From NCBI GenBank assembly GCA_964499575.1, contig CAZCLK010000023.1, positions 1 to 28,001 of the forward strand: a stretch of 28,001 bases of DNA, written 5' to 3'. Positions 7,903 through 15,122 of this stretch are shown one piece after another. A program made the position numbers and the translations under genes. The notes beneath the pieces were generated by a model that had not been told where the DNA came from, ran no database searches, and worked only from the letters and a program-made list of their open reading frames with translations. The DNA comes from JAAYCT01 sp964499575. GTDB taxonomy: Bacteria > Bacillota > Clostridia > Saccharofermentanales > Saccharofermentanaceae. Numbering within the stretch: position 1 is the stretch's first letter; the number at the start of each line of letters is the position of its first letter.

Positions 7903-8717
7903 TCGGCTTTCCCTCCCGTAAACGCAGAGACCAGACTGCCGATTTGCTCGGCAATACCGTCACCGCTCATGCCTTCATTGATACATTCCTCGATCCGCCG
8001 GACGATCGCAGAACCGACGATCGTGCCGTCACAGTACTGTTCGATTTGCCGCTTCTGTCCGGGATCGGAGATGCCGAATCCGGCGCATTTGGGAATGCTC
8101 GAATACGCGTCGAGCTGTTCAAAATACTCTTTGAATTCCGTCGAATAGTCCTTCCGTTCGCCGGTCACCCCCAGGCTCGTCACGCAGTAGAGAAAACCGC
8201 GGGCGGCTTTACAGATCCGCTCCGCGCGTTCCGTCGAAGTCGGGGTGACCATGGAAATCAGGTATATGCCGTGCGCGTCCGCGGTCGGCTGGGCTTCCGG
8301 GCGCTCTTCAAGCGGAAGATCGGGGACGATGAGGCCCGAGATCCCGGCTTTTTCGGCCGCCGCGAAAAAACGCTCAAGCCCGTAGACGAATATGGAATTA
8401 TAGTAAAGAAGAAGAAGAAAAGGCGTCGCGGGATACTCGGCGGAGAGCTTTTCGACGAGCGAAAAAATGTCCTGAAGGCGCGTTTTGGAATCCAGAGCAC
8501 GCTTGTCGGCGCGCATGATTACCGGGCCGTCCATCGACGGGTCGGAGTACGGCACGCCGAACTCGATGAGATCGGCGCCGTTTCGGATCATTTCCGCGGC
8601 GATCCGGTATGTCGCTGAAATGTCGGGGTCGCCGGCGGTGACGAAGGGGATAAAGGCCTTTCTTCCCGCGGCGCGCAGGTTTTTGAATGTGATGTCGATC
8701 TTATTTTCCTGATGCAT
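7899..8717 (-). CDS. trpA: Tryptophan synthase alpha chain (TrpA)
   Basis: TrpA cleaves indole-3-glycerol phosphate to indole and glyceraldehyde-3-phosphate and channels indole to TrpB. The 272-residue TIM barrel carries the catalytic pair Glu52 (LIEFGVPYSDP) and Asp63 (SMDGPVI), with the same 11-residue spacing as E49/D60 of the Salmonella enzyme. Downstream are the LPLEE segment and phosphate-binding GFGISDP and GSAIV. It starts 12 nt after the trpB stop and overlaps trpE by 4 nt. A purine-rich GAAGAAGAAG tract on the + strand near 8406 is simply its Leu/Tyr codons on the other strand. Confidence 0.96.
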   Translation of the reverse strand: MHQENKIDITFKNLRAAGRKAFIPFVTAGDPDISATYRIAAEMIRNGADLIEFGVPYSDPSMDGPVIMRADKRALDSKTRLQDIFSLVEKLSAEYPATPFLLLLYYNSIFVYGLERFFAAAEKAGISGLIVPDLPLEERPEAQPTADAHGIYLISMVTPTSTERAERICKAARGFLYCVTSLGVTGERKDYSTEFKEYFEQLDAYSSIPKCAGFGISDPGQKRQIEQYCDGTIVGSAIVRRIEECINEGMSGDGIAEQIGSLVSAFTGGKAE

Positions 8718-8729
8718 GATGCGCCTCCT

Positions 8730-9914
8730 TCAGCGGATTCTTCCGCGGTATCTGCCGATTGCCTCGACATCTTTGTCGCCGCGGCCGGAGATTGTTACGA
8801 CGACGATATCGTCCGGGGTAAATTCGGATTTCATTTTCAAAAGAAGCGCCACGGCGTGGGAACTCTCGATTGCCGGAATGATGCCTTCCATCCGGCTCAA
8901 ATATTCAAAAGCGTCGACGGCTTCGTTGTCGGTGATCGAAAAATACTCCGCGCGCCCGGTGTCGTGCAGGTACGCGTGCTCCGGACCGATGCCCGGATAG
9001 TCCATGCCGGCGGATATCGAATAGACCGGTGTGATCTGTCCTTCATCGTTCTGAAGAAAAATCGACTTCATGCCGTGGAACACACCGGTCGTTCCGGCGG
9101 TTACGGTCGCGGCATGACGGCCGGAATCGATCCCTTCTCCGCCGGCCTCCGCGGCCAGGAGACGGACGGATGCATCTTCAATGAAAGGGTAGAAGGTGCC
9201 CATCGCATTACTTCCGCCGCCGACACAGGCCAGAAGGGCGGAAGGGAGGCGGCCGTGCTTTTCGAGCATCTCTGCGCGGATCTCGTCTCCGATCACTCGC
9301 TGAAAATCGCGTACGATCTCCGGATACGGGTGGGGCCCGACGACCGAACCGATGACGTAGAAGGTGTCGTCGACGCGACGGGACCACTCGCGGAGCGCCT
9401 CGCTGGTCGCGTCCTTAAGCGTTGCCGTACCGTCGGTGACTTCGTGTACGGTCGCGCCCAAAAGCTCCATCCGGTAGACATTGAGGGACTGGCGGATCAT
9501 GTCCTCTTTTCCCATGAACACGTCGCACTCAAGGCCGAAATACGCGGCGGCTGTCGCGGTGGCGACGCCGTGCTGACCGGCTCCGGTCTCGGCGATCAGG
9601 CGTTTCTTGCCCATGCGCATCGCCAGAAGCGCCTGGCCGAGGACGTTATTGATCTTATGCGCACCGGTATGGTTCAAATCCTCGCGCTTCAGATAGACGG
9701 TGGTGCCCAGGTCGCGGCTCATCCGCTCCGCGTGGTAGAGGAGGGAAGGCCGTCCGGCGTACTCGCGAAGAAACCGTGTGTATTCCGCGGCAAAAGCGGG
9801 GTCCGCCTGTGCCTCGCGATAGGCTTTCTCAAGCTCATGAAGGGCGTGCATCAGCGTCTCGCCGGAGTATTGACCGCCGTACGGACCGTATCTTCCTTTT
9901 ATGTTTTCGCTCAT
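8730..9914 (-). CDS. trpB: Tryptophan synthase beta chain (TrpB)
   Basis: TrpB is the PLP-dependent beta subunit that condenses indole with serine to form tryptophan in the alpha2beta2 complex. At 394 residues it is the standard TrpB1 type. It shows GPYGGQY near the N-terminus, the PLP lysine Lys87 in HTGAHKINN, the ETGAGQHG loop, and the glycine-rich phosphate loop CVGGGSNAMG. The ATG overlaps the trpC stop as ATGA (9911-9914), implying coupled translation and leaving no room for the trpF gene often found between these two genes. Confidence 0.97.
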   Translation of the reverse strand: MSENIKGRYGPYGGQYSGETLMHALHELEKAYREAQADPAFAAEYTRFLREYAGRPSLLYHAERMSRDLGTTVYLKREDLNHTGAHKINNVLGQALLAMRMGKKRLIAETGAGQHGVATATAAAYFGLECDVFMGKEDMIRQSLNVYRMELLGATVHEVTDGTATLKDATSEALREWSRRVDDTFYVIGSVVGPHPYPEIVRDFQRVIGDEIRAEMLEKHGRLPSALLACVGGGSNAMGTFYPFIEDASVRLLAAEAGGEGIDSGRHAATVTAGTTGVFHGMKSIFLQNDEGQITPVYSISAGMDYPGIGPEHAYLHDTGRAEYFSITDNEAVDAFEYLSRMEGIIPAIESSHAVALLLKMKSEFTPDDIVVVTISGRGDKDVEAIGRYRGRIR

Positions 9915-10801
9915 TTTGCATCGTCCTTTCTGTCAGTCGGGCCCGGAGCTTCCCGGACCGGAATGAATTCGGTCATGCTTTTGATTTTTTCTTCGACCCG
10001 ACCGGGATCCGCGGACTCGCGCATCAAACTCTCTCCGATCAGGACGGCGCGGACACCGCTTCTGTAACAGCGGGAGACATCGGATGGGGTCGAGATGCCG
10101 CTCTCGGATACGACAATCCTGCCGGCGGGAATCATGGGAGCAAGGCGCTCGGTGGTCGCCAGATCGACGTGGAAGGTGTGAAGATCTCTGTTGTTGATCC
10201 CGATTAGCTTCGCGTCGACGTCGATCGCCCGGAGGAGTTCGTCCATGGTATGAACCTCCAAAAGGGCGGAAAGACCGAGCTCGGAGGCTGTCCGGATATA
10301 TCGCTTCAGGATATCGTCCGGCAGGATCGCGGCAATCAGGAGGATCGCCGAAGCGCCCAGGATACGGGACTCATAGATCTGGCTCTCGTCAATGACAAAG
10401 TCTTTCCGGAGGACCGGAAGAGAAACCGCGTCCCGGACTTCGGTCAGATGACGGTCGCTCCCCAGAAAAAAGTCCTGCTCGGTAAGGACCGAGACGGCCG
10501 CGGCGCCTCCGCGTGCGTACGCCTGTGCCTGATCGGCGGGGCGGTAATCCTCCGTGATCAATCCTTTGGAGGGTGAAGCCTGTTTGACCTCTGCGATGAT
10601 GGAAAGGGTGTTTGCGGTAAGAGCCTTCACGAAGTCTCTTCCAACCGGGTCGGAGGCGTGCGCCGCCTTTTCCAGCTCCCCGAGCGGGCGGTGCTCCAGA
10701 CGGGCGCGGATGCGCTCGTGCTTCTTCATTACGATCCGGTCCAGTATGGTTCCGGTCGTTACCGTTTGAACGTTAAATCCGGCTTCATTATTCGCGCTCA
10801 T
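9911..10801 (-). CDS. trpC: Indole-3-glycerol phosphate synthase (TrpC)
   Basis: TrpC closes the indole ring from CdRP, releasing CO2 and water. The 296-residue TIM barrel has IAEVKQASPSKG (substrate-binding and catalytic Lys), VLRKDFVID (catalytic Lys), LLEVHTMDEL, IGINNRDL and VSESGI. I chose ATG 10801 because GGAGAAG lies just upstream; a much longer in-frame extension runs into trpD and reads as nonsense. It has ~15 extra residues at the N-terminus and ~20 at the C-terminus relative to a typical 255-265 residue TrpC. No TrpF domain is fused. It lies 35 nt after trpD and overlaps trpB. Confidence 0.95.
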   Translation of the reverse strand: MSANNEAGFNVQTVTTGTILDRIVMKKHERIRARLEHRPLGELEKAAHASDPVGRDFVKALTANTLSIIAEVKQASPSKGLITEDYRPADQAQAYARGGAAAVSVLTEQDFFLGSDRHLTEVRDAVSLPVLRKDFVIDESQIYESRILGASAILLIAAILPDDILKRYIRTASELGLSALLEVHTMDELLRAIDVDAKLIGINNRDLHTFHVDLATTERLAPMIPAGRIVVSESGISTPSDVSRCYRSGVRAVLIGESLMRESADPGRVEEKIKSMTEFIPVREAPGPTDRKDDAK

Positions 10802-10836
10802 TTTGACTTCTCCGTTTCTCGTGATTCCTTGGGGGT

Positions 10837-11868
10837 TTACATGTTGACGACATCTTCGCGGTGGGTAAAGTATCGGATTTCTTCGAGTTTGGCAAGGGCT
10901 TTGCCGGAGTCCAGTGTATCCTCCGCAAGTTGAACCGCGTCTTTTAACGTCGGGGCACAACCTGCGACATAGAGGGTCGCAGCGGCGTTCAGAACGACGA
11001 TATCGCGGTGCGGTCCTTTTTTTCCTCGAAAAACGTCCATCGATATTTCCTTGTTTTCTTCGGGCGTTCCGCCGCGGATGTCGTCCAGCGTTACGCGTGT
11101 CATGCCGAATTGCTCCGGAGTGATCGTGTATTCCTCGATACTGCCCGGGCGAACTTCGAAAATATAGGTGTCGCCGGTGTTGGTGATCTCGTCGGATCCG
11201 TCGGAACCGTGAACGACCAGGGAATGTTGCTCGCCGAGGCACTGGAGCGTCTTGGCGATGTAGTCCATGATCTTTCGGTCGTAGACCCCCAGGACCTGCG
11301 CCCTGGCACCTGCGGGGTTCGAAAGCGGACCGAGGACGTTAAAGATGTTGCGGACGGCCAGCTGGCGCCGGACGGGACCCGCGAAGCGCATTGCCGGGTG
11401 GAAGTTCGGCGCGAACATGAAACCGAAGCCGACTTCCTCGATACATTTCTCGACCGCTTTCGGGGTCAGGGCGATATTGATGCCGATCGCCTCGTAGAAA
11501 TCGGCGCTTCCGCTGCGGCTCGAAATACAGCGGTTTCCGTGCTTGGCGACAAAGGCGCCGCCCGCCGCGGCGACGATCGCGGCCGTGGAGGAGATGTTGA
11601 ACGTGTTCGTCCCGTCGCCGCCGGTGCCAACCGGATCGACACACAGGGGGACCTTCGGCGCGATCCGGTTGGCGCGCTCCGCGAGCGCGCGGGCGCCGCC
11701 CGTGATCTCTTCGACGGTTTCGCCCTTGACCCGGAGAGCGATCAAAAGACCCGCGATCTGGGCGTCGGTCGCCTCGCCGGACATCACCTCATAGATGGCG
11801 TCATAGCACTGTTCTTCAGATAAGTTGTTCCCGTCGATAATCGTTTTAATGGCCGCTGTGATATGCAT
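10837..11868 (-). CDS. trpD: Anthranilate phosphoribosyltransferase (TrpD)
   Basis: TrpD transfers phosphoribose from PRPP to anthranilate, the second committed step. The 343-residue length and motifs are standard: DPVGTGGDGTNTFNISS (PRPP/Mg), VAKHGNR, NVLGPLSNPA and VHGSDGSDE. ATG 11868 is chosen because AGGA sits ~6 nt upstream and MHITAAIKTI matches the family N-terminus; an in-frame extension would run through the T-box terminator. It is the first gene of the operon behind the T-box leader, so anthranilate use is controlled first while anthranilate synthase genes come last. Confidence 0.96.
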   Translation of the reverse strand: MHITAAIKTIIDGNNLSEEQCYDAIYEVMSGEATDAQIAGLLIALRVKGETVEEITGGARALAERANRIAPKVPLCVDPVGTGGDGTNTFNISSTAAIVAAAGGAFVAKHGNRCISSRSGSADFYEAIGINIALTPKAVEKCIEEVGFGFMFAPNFHPAMRFAGPVRRQLAVRNIFNVLGPLSNPAGARAQVLGVYDRKIMDYIAKTLQCLGEQHSLVVHGSDGSDEITNTGDTYIFEVRPGSIEEYTITPEQFGMTRVTLDDIRGGTPEENKEISMDVFRGKKGPHRDIVVLNAAATLYVAGCAPTLKDAVQLAEDTLDSGKALAKLEEIRYFTHREDVVNM

Positions 11869-11916
11869 ATTCGTTCCTGCCTTTCTTTTCGATCCGTTAT
11901 CAATAATCCGAAATAC

Positions 11917-11955
11917 AAAAAAGCCCTTGTCCACTGCTTCTGCAGGGACAAGAGC
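11917..11955 (-). terminator. T-box regulated intrinsic terminator
   Basis: On the minus strand GCTCTTGTCC (from 11955) pairs with GGACAAGGGC (11932-11923) across a ~13-nt loop, with one G.U pair, and runs into six U residues (11922-11917). It directly follows the conserved T-box sequence, so it is the terminator that competes with the antiterminator and controls trpDCBAEG readthrough. Confidence 0.88.
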
Positions 11956-12203
11956 CAAAACTCCTGCGGTACCACCTTGCTTGATCGCCCGAAAACGGAA
12001 CGATCCACTCCTTTGCCCGTACAATCATACGAGTCCGCCGGATAACGGGTCGGATCCCCGTCAGCTCCTACTTGAACGAATCGTTCGGGCTGCCCTCGTA
12101 AGTCCATTCACTCGGTTCCGCCATGTCACGATCCCACCGCCCGTGACTCTCTGTGATCTTGGAAGCAGAGCTACTACTCTTACTCATCGGTTTACTATGA
12201 ATT
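11917..12203 (-). promoter_or_regulatory. Tryptophan T-box leader (UGG specifier)
   Basis: This leader senses uncharged tRNA-Trp. Reading the minus strand, it starts with the GATGAGTA-type stem I base, has an AGAGAG apical segment, and places UGG (12106-12104) followed by A within a GAAUGGAC specifier-loop context. The canonical T-box core AAGGTGGTACCGC lies at 11978-11966 and is followed by the terminator at 11955-11917. An uncharged tRNA-Trp pairing UGG with its CCA anticodon, and its NCCA end with the UGGU bulge, would favour antitermination and expression of trpD onward. The element fills the 427-bp gap between trpD and the sanA-like gene. The T-box identity is clear; the specifier assignment fits the downstream genes. 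Confidence 0.93.
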
Positions 12204-12209
12204 ATCGAC

Positions 12210-12238
12210 ATCATAGCGCGCGAAAAACGGTGTGTCAA
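12210..12238 (-). promoter_or_regulatory. Promoter of the trp operon
   Basis: On the minus strand there is TTGACA (12238-12233), a 17-nt spacer and TATGAT (12215-12210), a near-perfect sigma-A promoter. Transcription should start near 12203, a few bases ahead of the T-box stem I. Confidence 0.88.
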
Positions 12239-12249
12239 TAGTGCGGCTC

Positions 12250-12277
12250 AAAAAAATCCGGATTGCGGGAACCGGTT
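12250..12277 (-). terminator. Possible terminator of the sanA-like gene
   Basis: On the minus strand AACCGG (12277-12272) can pair with CCGG(A)TT (12261-12255, one bulged A) around a 10-nt loop, overlapping the start of a seven-T run (12256-12250). It lies ~20 nt after the sanA-like stop and just before the trp promoter. The stem is short, so confidence is modest. Confidence 0.4.
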
Positions 12278-12295
12278 GTATCGGAAGTAACCGGC

Positions 12296-13078
12296 TTATC
12301 CCCGAAAAGGTTCGAGCGTAATACCGAACCATTCCCGGACCCAGAAGGTCGGCAGCAGCCATCGGACAGTCGGCGAGGCGAGACCTTCGGCATCCAGACC
12401 GACGCGCTTTGCGATCGACAGGGCGCGGTACATATGGTACCCTTCGCTGATGATGACGACCGAGGTATCGAGGCCGTTTTCGACAAGAAGCGCTTTGGAG
12501 AATTTCAGATTCTCGAGCGTGGAGGTCGAGCGGTCTTCCGTGATGATTCGATCCTCGGAAATTCCTCGTTGAATCAGGACCCGCTTCATCGCCTCCGCTT
12601 CGGTTATCCACTCGTCGGGACCCTGTCCGCCGGCGACGATGACTTGAATCGATGGATTTTCCAGCAAATAATCCGCGGCGGTTTCGATCCGGCGCATCAG
12701 CGCGAGGCTCGGTGTGTCACCGTTGACCCGACAGCCGAGAACGATTACGGTGGCGGGTCTTTCCGGCTTCCCGGAAGCGGCGGTTGCCATAAGGACGGAG
12801 AGCACTGTGCACCAGATGAGGCACAGGCCGAGGAATACGGTGATCGAAAGGAGAATAATCTTACCGCGGCGCTTCTTCATCCGCGCGGAAAGAAATCGGG
12901 AGATTCGCGAGAAAAAGAGGACCGCGACGGCGAAAAGGACAAAGAAGACCATCCCGAAGGCGTTGCCGATGTTCAGAATGCCGGCTGCGGTCAGGGGTTG
13001 TAAAAATACCCGGAAACCGTAGACGGAGAGGAGCAGCAGCAGTAAGCGGATCATCCATGAAAAGACTTTTTGAAGCAT
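12296..13078 (-). CDS. YdcF/SanA-like DUF218 membrane protein
   Basis: This 260-residue protein has three hydrophobic segments at roughly residues 5-25, 33-55 and 75-100, then a soluble DUF218 domain. The domain shows VIVLGCRVNGDTPSLALMRR near its start, a VIVAGGQG strand-loop and the acidic EAEAMKR helix. Further along are ENLKFSK and IISEGYHMYRA, all typical of the YdcF/SanA family. Members are linked to envelope barrier function (SanA, ElyC), but the biochemical activity is uncertain. ATG 13078 is preferred over an in-frame TTG at 13093 because AAAGGG is correctly spaced before it. The domain should lie outside the membrane, opposite the positive Arg/Lys cluster between segments 2 and 3, but orientation is inferred. 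It lies 71 bp after the DUF2974 gene. Confidence 0.82.
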   Translation of the reverse strand: MLQKVFSWMIRLLLLLLSVYGFRVFLQPLTAAGILNIGNAFGMVFFVLFAVAVLFFSRISRFLSARMKKRRGKIILLSITVFLGLCLIWCTVLSVLMATAASGKPERPATVIVLGCRVNGDTPSLALMRRIETAADYLLENPSIQVIVAGGQGPDEWITEAEAMKRVLIQRGISEDRIITEDRSTSTLENLKFSKALLVENGLDTSVVIISEGYHMYRALSIAKRVGLDAEGLASPTVRWLLPTFWVREWFGITLEPFRG

Positions 13079-13109
13079 CGGATACCCTTTCAATACGGCA
13101 TGTATTTGA

Positions 13110-13118
13110 ATTATAGCA
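13110..13118 (-). promoter_or_regulatory. Extended -10 promoter of the sanA-like gene
   Basis: The minus strand carries TGCTATAAT (13118-13110), an extended -10, ~32 bp upstream of the chosen start and in the gap after the DUF2974 gene. The -35 region is poor. Confidence 0.5.
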
Positions 13119-13149
13119 TGCGAAGAAAGGGCGCATCATTAAGTTCTCG

Positions 13150-14301
13150 TTAAGTTGACGGAGAATGCCCGGATTCCGAAGGCAGGGCGGGTGCCTGTTG
13201 TTTGCCCCGGATCGGGGACAGCGTTTTGAGGGAAATTTTCACGAAGGAAGAAATCGTGTTCTGCACGAATTTTTTCGTTTCCGGATCCAGGTCCTTCGCC
13301 GCGGACAGAATTTTCAGCGAGGTCTTGAGCCAATCTTCGTTCATATCGTTAAAGTTTTCCACACGGGTCGTCTCCAGAATGCCGAAAATCGTATCGATAA
13401 AGTGCTTTTGCTCCTCGGGCGTATGGTTTTCGAGCCATTCGTTGATCGCGGTTTGGGTTTGTACGGAGGAGTTTTTGAGCTTGTCGATGTATCGAAAATC
13501 ACCGTCCGCGACGACCCAGTTGAACGGGATATGCTGAAGAAATCCGCTGATTCCGCTGCTCTCCACGACCGAGTAGTTCTCGCCCTGATGAAGCAGCATG
13601 CCGAAAAAAGACGAGTGCGGCATGGTCTTTCGAACCCGGTCGCTGATGGCAGCATATTCATCGCTCCGGAGCACTTCGCTGATAAAGCCCGGTCCGTCAT
13701 GGTTGTAAATATCCGATATACGGTTTCGAAGCGACGGATTGCATTTCATGGCCGCGTACATCGCGATGTTTCCGCCCTTGGAGTGTCCGCCCGTTCGGAT
13801 GACCATATCGGAAGGAATATATCCCGAGACTGAATTCATATACAGAAGCCCCGCCTCCTGAGCCGGGAGCGGGAAGGTGAACGCCATATTGAAATCTTCC
13901 TTCCAGCCGATCATCGTCCCGTCCGTGCCCCTGTATGCAATATATGCGGAGCCGTCACCCGGGAGGAATGTCACCGCGGAAAATTGCATCTGGATATCGG
14001 AGTCGATCTCGCTGACGTAATAATTCAGCTCCATATTCCGGAATCGCGGGCTGGCGGCCAAAAACGTAAGGAAGTTCAAATTGTTATCCGGCACAAATGT
14101 CTTTTCGAAAAGCCTGTCGAAGCACTCCGCCCGGTAAAGATCCCGAAGCGGCACGGACGGCCCGTCGTCGTACAGATCCGGGACCAATCCGGTCATTTTA
14201 AAGTAAGATATCTGGGAAAGCACCAGACTGTCGACGGCGCAAAAAGGCTTCTGCGCGAAGGTACGCATTTCGGTTTTGACATAGTCGATGATGTTGCCCA
14301 T
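13150..14301 (-). CDS. DUF2974 (Mbeg1-like) putative alpha/beta-hydrolase
   Basis: This 383-residue cytoplasmic-looking protein resembles the DUF2974/Mbeg1-like family of lipase-fold proteins common in Bacillota. The N-terminus MGNIIDYVKTE and the AVDSLVLSQISYF stretch are typical. The nucleophile elbow GHSKGGNIAMYAA is at residues 172-184 (Ser174), preceded by IAYRGTDGTMIGWKEDF and followed by NHDGPGF. A conserved His near HIPFNW may complete the triad, but this is a guess. No signal peptide or membrane segment is seen. ATG 14301 has a perfect AGGAGG site. The substrate is unknown. It is transcribed away from the repeat array and the his operon. The last ~60 residues are variable. Confidence 0.85.
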   Translation of the reverse strand: MGNIIDYVKTEMRTFAQKPFCAVDSLVLSQISYFKMTGLVPDLYDDGPSVPLRDLYRAECFDRLFEKTFVPDNNLNFLTFLAASPRFRNMELNYYVSEIDSDIQMQFSAVTFLPGDGSAYIAYRGTDGTMIGWKEDFNMAFTFPLPAQEAGLLYMNSVSGYIPSDMVIRTGGHSKGGNIAMYAAMKCNPSLRNRISDIYNHDGPGFISEVLRSDEYAAISDRVRKTMPHSSFFGMLLHQGENYSVVESSGISGFLQHIPFNWVVADGDFRYIDKLKNSSVQTQTAINEWLENHTPEEQKHFIDTIFGILETTRVENFNDMNEDWLKTSLKILSAAKDLDPETKKFVQNTISSFVKISLKTLSPIRGKQQAPALPSESGHSPST

Positions 14302-14356
14302 AGATAGCCTCCTGAAAAGGGTCCGGCGATGATCGGTCGCCCGTATATACATATAC

Positions 14357-14362
14357 ATTATA
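14357..14362 (-). promoter_or_regulatory. Likely -10 element for the DUF2974 gene
   Basis: TATAAT lies on the minus strand at 14362-14357, ~56 bp upstream of the start codon and after an A/T-rich stretch. A TTGATA sequence is 20 bp further upstream, a spacing too long for a good -35, so the exact promoter is uncertain. Confidence 0.45.
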
Positions 14363-14474
14363 TCGAAAAAATGCCGAGACAGTATCAACCGTATATGAAT
14401 TACGGCATTGGCGATCTTTGAAGTTCAACCTCCCTGTGTCCGGTTTTAGCTTGCCTCTGTATTCGCGGGAGAGA

Positions 14475-14942
14475 CATCCTACTAAAAGCCCTGCAACGGC
14501 CGGTTTAGTAGCACTTTTCGCGCCGGCGGAAGGCGCTTCCGGTGACAACATCCTACTAAAAGCTCTGCGCCGGCCGGTTTAGTAGCACCTTTCGCGCCGG
14601 CGGAAGGCGCTTCCGGCGAAAACATCCTACTAAAAGCTCTGCGTCGGCCGGTTTAGTAGCACTTTTCGCGCCGGCGGAAGGGGCTCGCGGCGAAAACATC
14701 CTACTAAAAGCTCTTCGCCGGCCGGTTTAGTAGCACCTTTCGCGCCGGCGGAAGGAGCTTCCGGCGAAAACATCCTACTAAAAGCTCCGCGCCGGCCGGT
14801 TTAGTAGCACTTTTCGCGCCGGCGGAAGGCGCTTCCGGTGAAAACATCCTACTAAAAGCCTTGCGCCGGCCGGTTTAGTAGCACTTTTCGCGCCGGCGGA
14901 AGGGGCTCACGGGAGAAATGTCCTATTAAAAGCCTTGCGCCG
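14475..14942. repeat. 74-bp tandem repeat array, six full units plus one partial
   Basis: Full units begin at 14475, 14549, 14623, 14697, 14771 and 14845, each exactly 74 bp. A truncated, diverged seventh begins at 14919 and fades out at ~14942. Every full unit starts CATCCTACTAAAAG and contains CTACTAAA paired with TTTAGTAG (8-bp arms identical in all six) around a variable GC-rich loop. A second inverted repeat follows: CGGAAG-3 nt-CTTCCG flanked by TTTCGC/GCGAAA in units 1, 2, 4 and 5, but broken in units 3 and 6. A degenerate relic (CCGGTTTTAGC near 14440) may precede unit 1. The array fills most of the 821-bp gap between the divergent DUF2974 gene and hisZ. It contains no supported gene. 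Its function is unknown. Confidence 0.97.
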
Positions 14943-14997
14943 GAATATTTTGAGTTTTATTCAAGGAAACAGGTGAAAAACCATCTGTGCGGTCGGG

Positions 14998-15026
14998 TTG
15001 ACAACTCATTCGATGTCCCGTATAAT
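14998..15026 (+). promoter_or_regulatory. Consensus promoter of the his operon
   Basis: TTGACA (14998-15003), a 17-bp spacer and TATAAT (15021-15026) form a perfect sigma-A consensus. It starts a ~90-nt untranslated leader before hisZ. The leader has no T-box core and no clear terminator. A GAGGATCCTC palindrome (15113-15122) overlaps the ribosome site. The promoter begins ~55 bp after the end of the 74-bp array. Confidence 0.92.
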
Positions 15027-15122
15027 ACAAAAAGTTTAGTGCTTTAACCAGATAAAGCGATAAAGTGAAGACCGGAGACGTACGCGCACTGCCGTATTGA
15101 CCCGGAAGGCGGGAGGATCCTC

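Noticed and set aside
8401..8430. Purine-rich GAAGAAGAAG tract as a regulatory simple repeat
   Set aside because: It is the reverse complement of Leu/Tyr codons inside trpA.
9911..11242. A 443-residue TrpC or TrpC fusion
   Set aside because: The N-terminal ~147 residues are trpD read in another frame; a proper ribosome site and family start exist at 10801.
14198..14551. A 117-residue reading frame covering the DUF2974 start and the first repeat
   Set aside because: It overlaps the well-supported DUF2974 gene in another frame, has no ribosome site and no recognisable similarity.
14475..14942. CRISPR array
   Set aside because: The whole 74-bp unit is conserved with no unique spacers, and no cas gene is in the window.
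15027..15122. His T-box in the hisZ leader
   Set aside because: AAGCGATAAAG vaguely resembles a stem I start, but there is no GGTGGTACCGCG-type core, specifier context or terminator.
14302..15122. Retron, phage or insertion-sequence remnant
   Set aside because: No reverse transcriptase, integrase or transposase fragment is seen in any frame, and no target-site duplication is visible.
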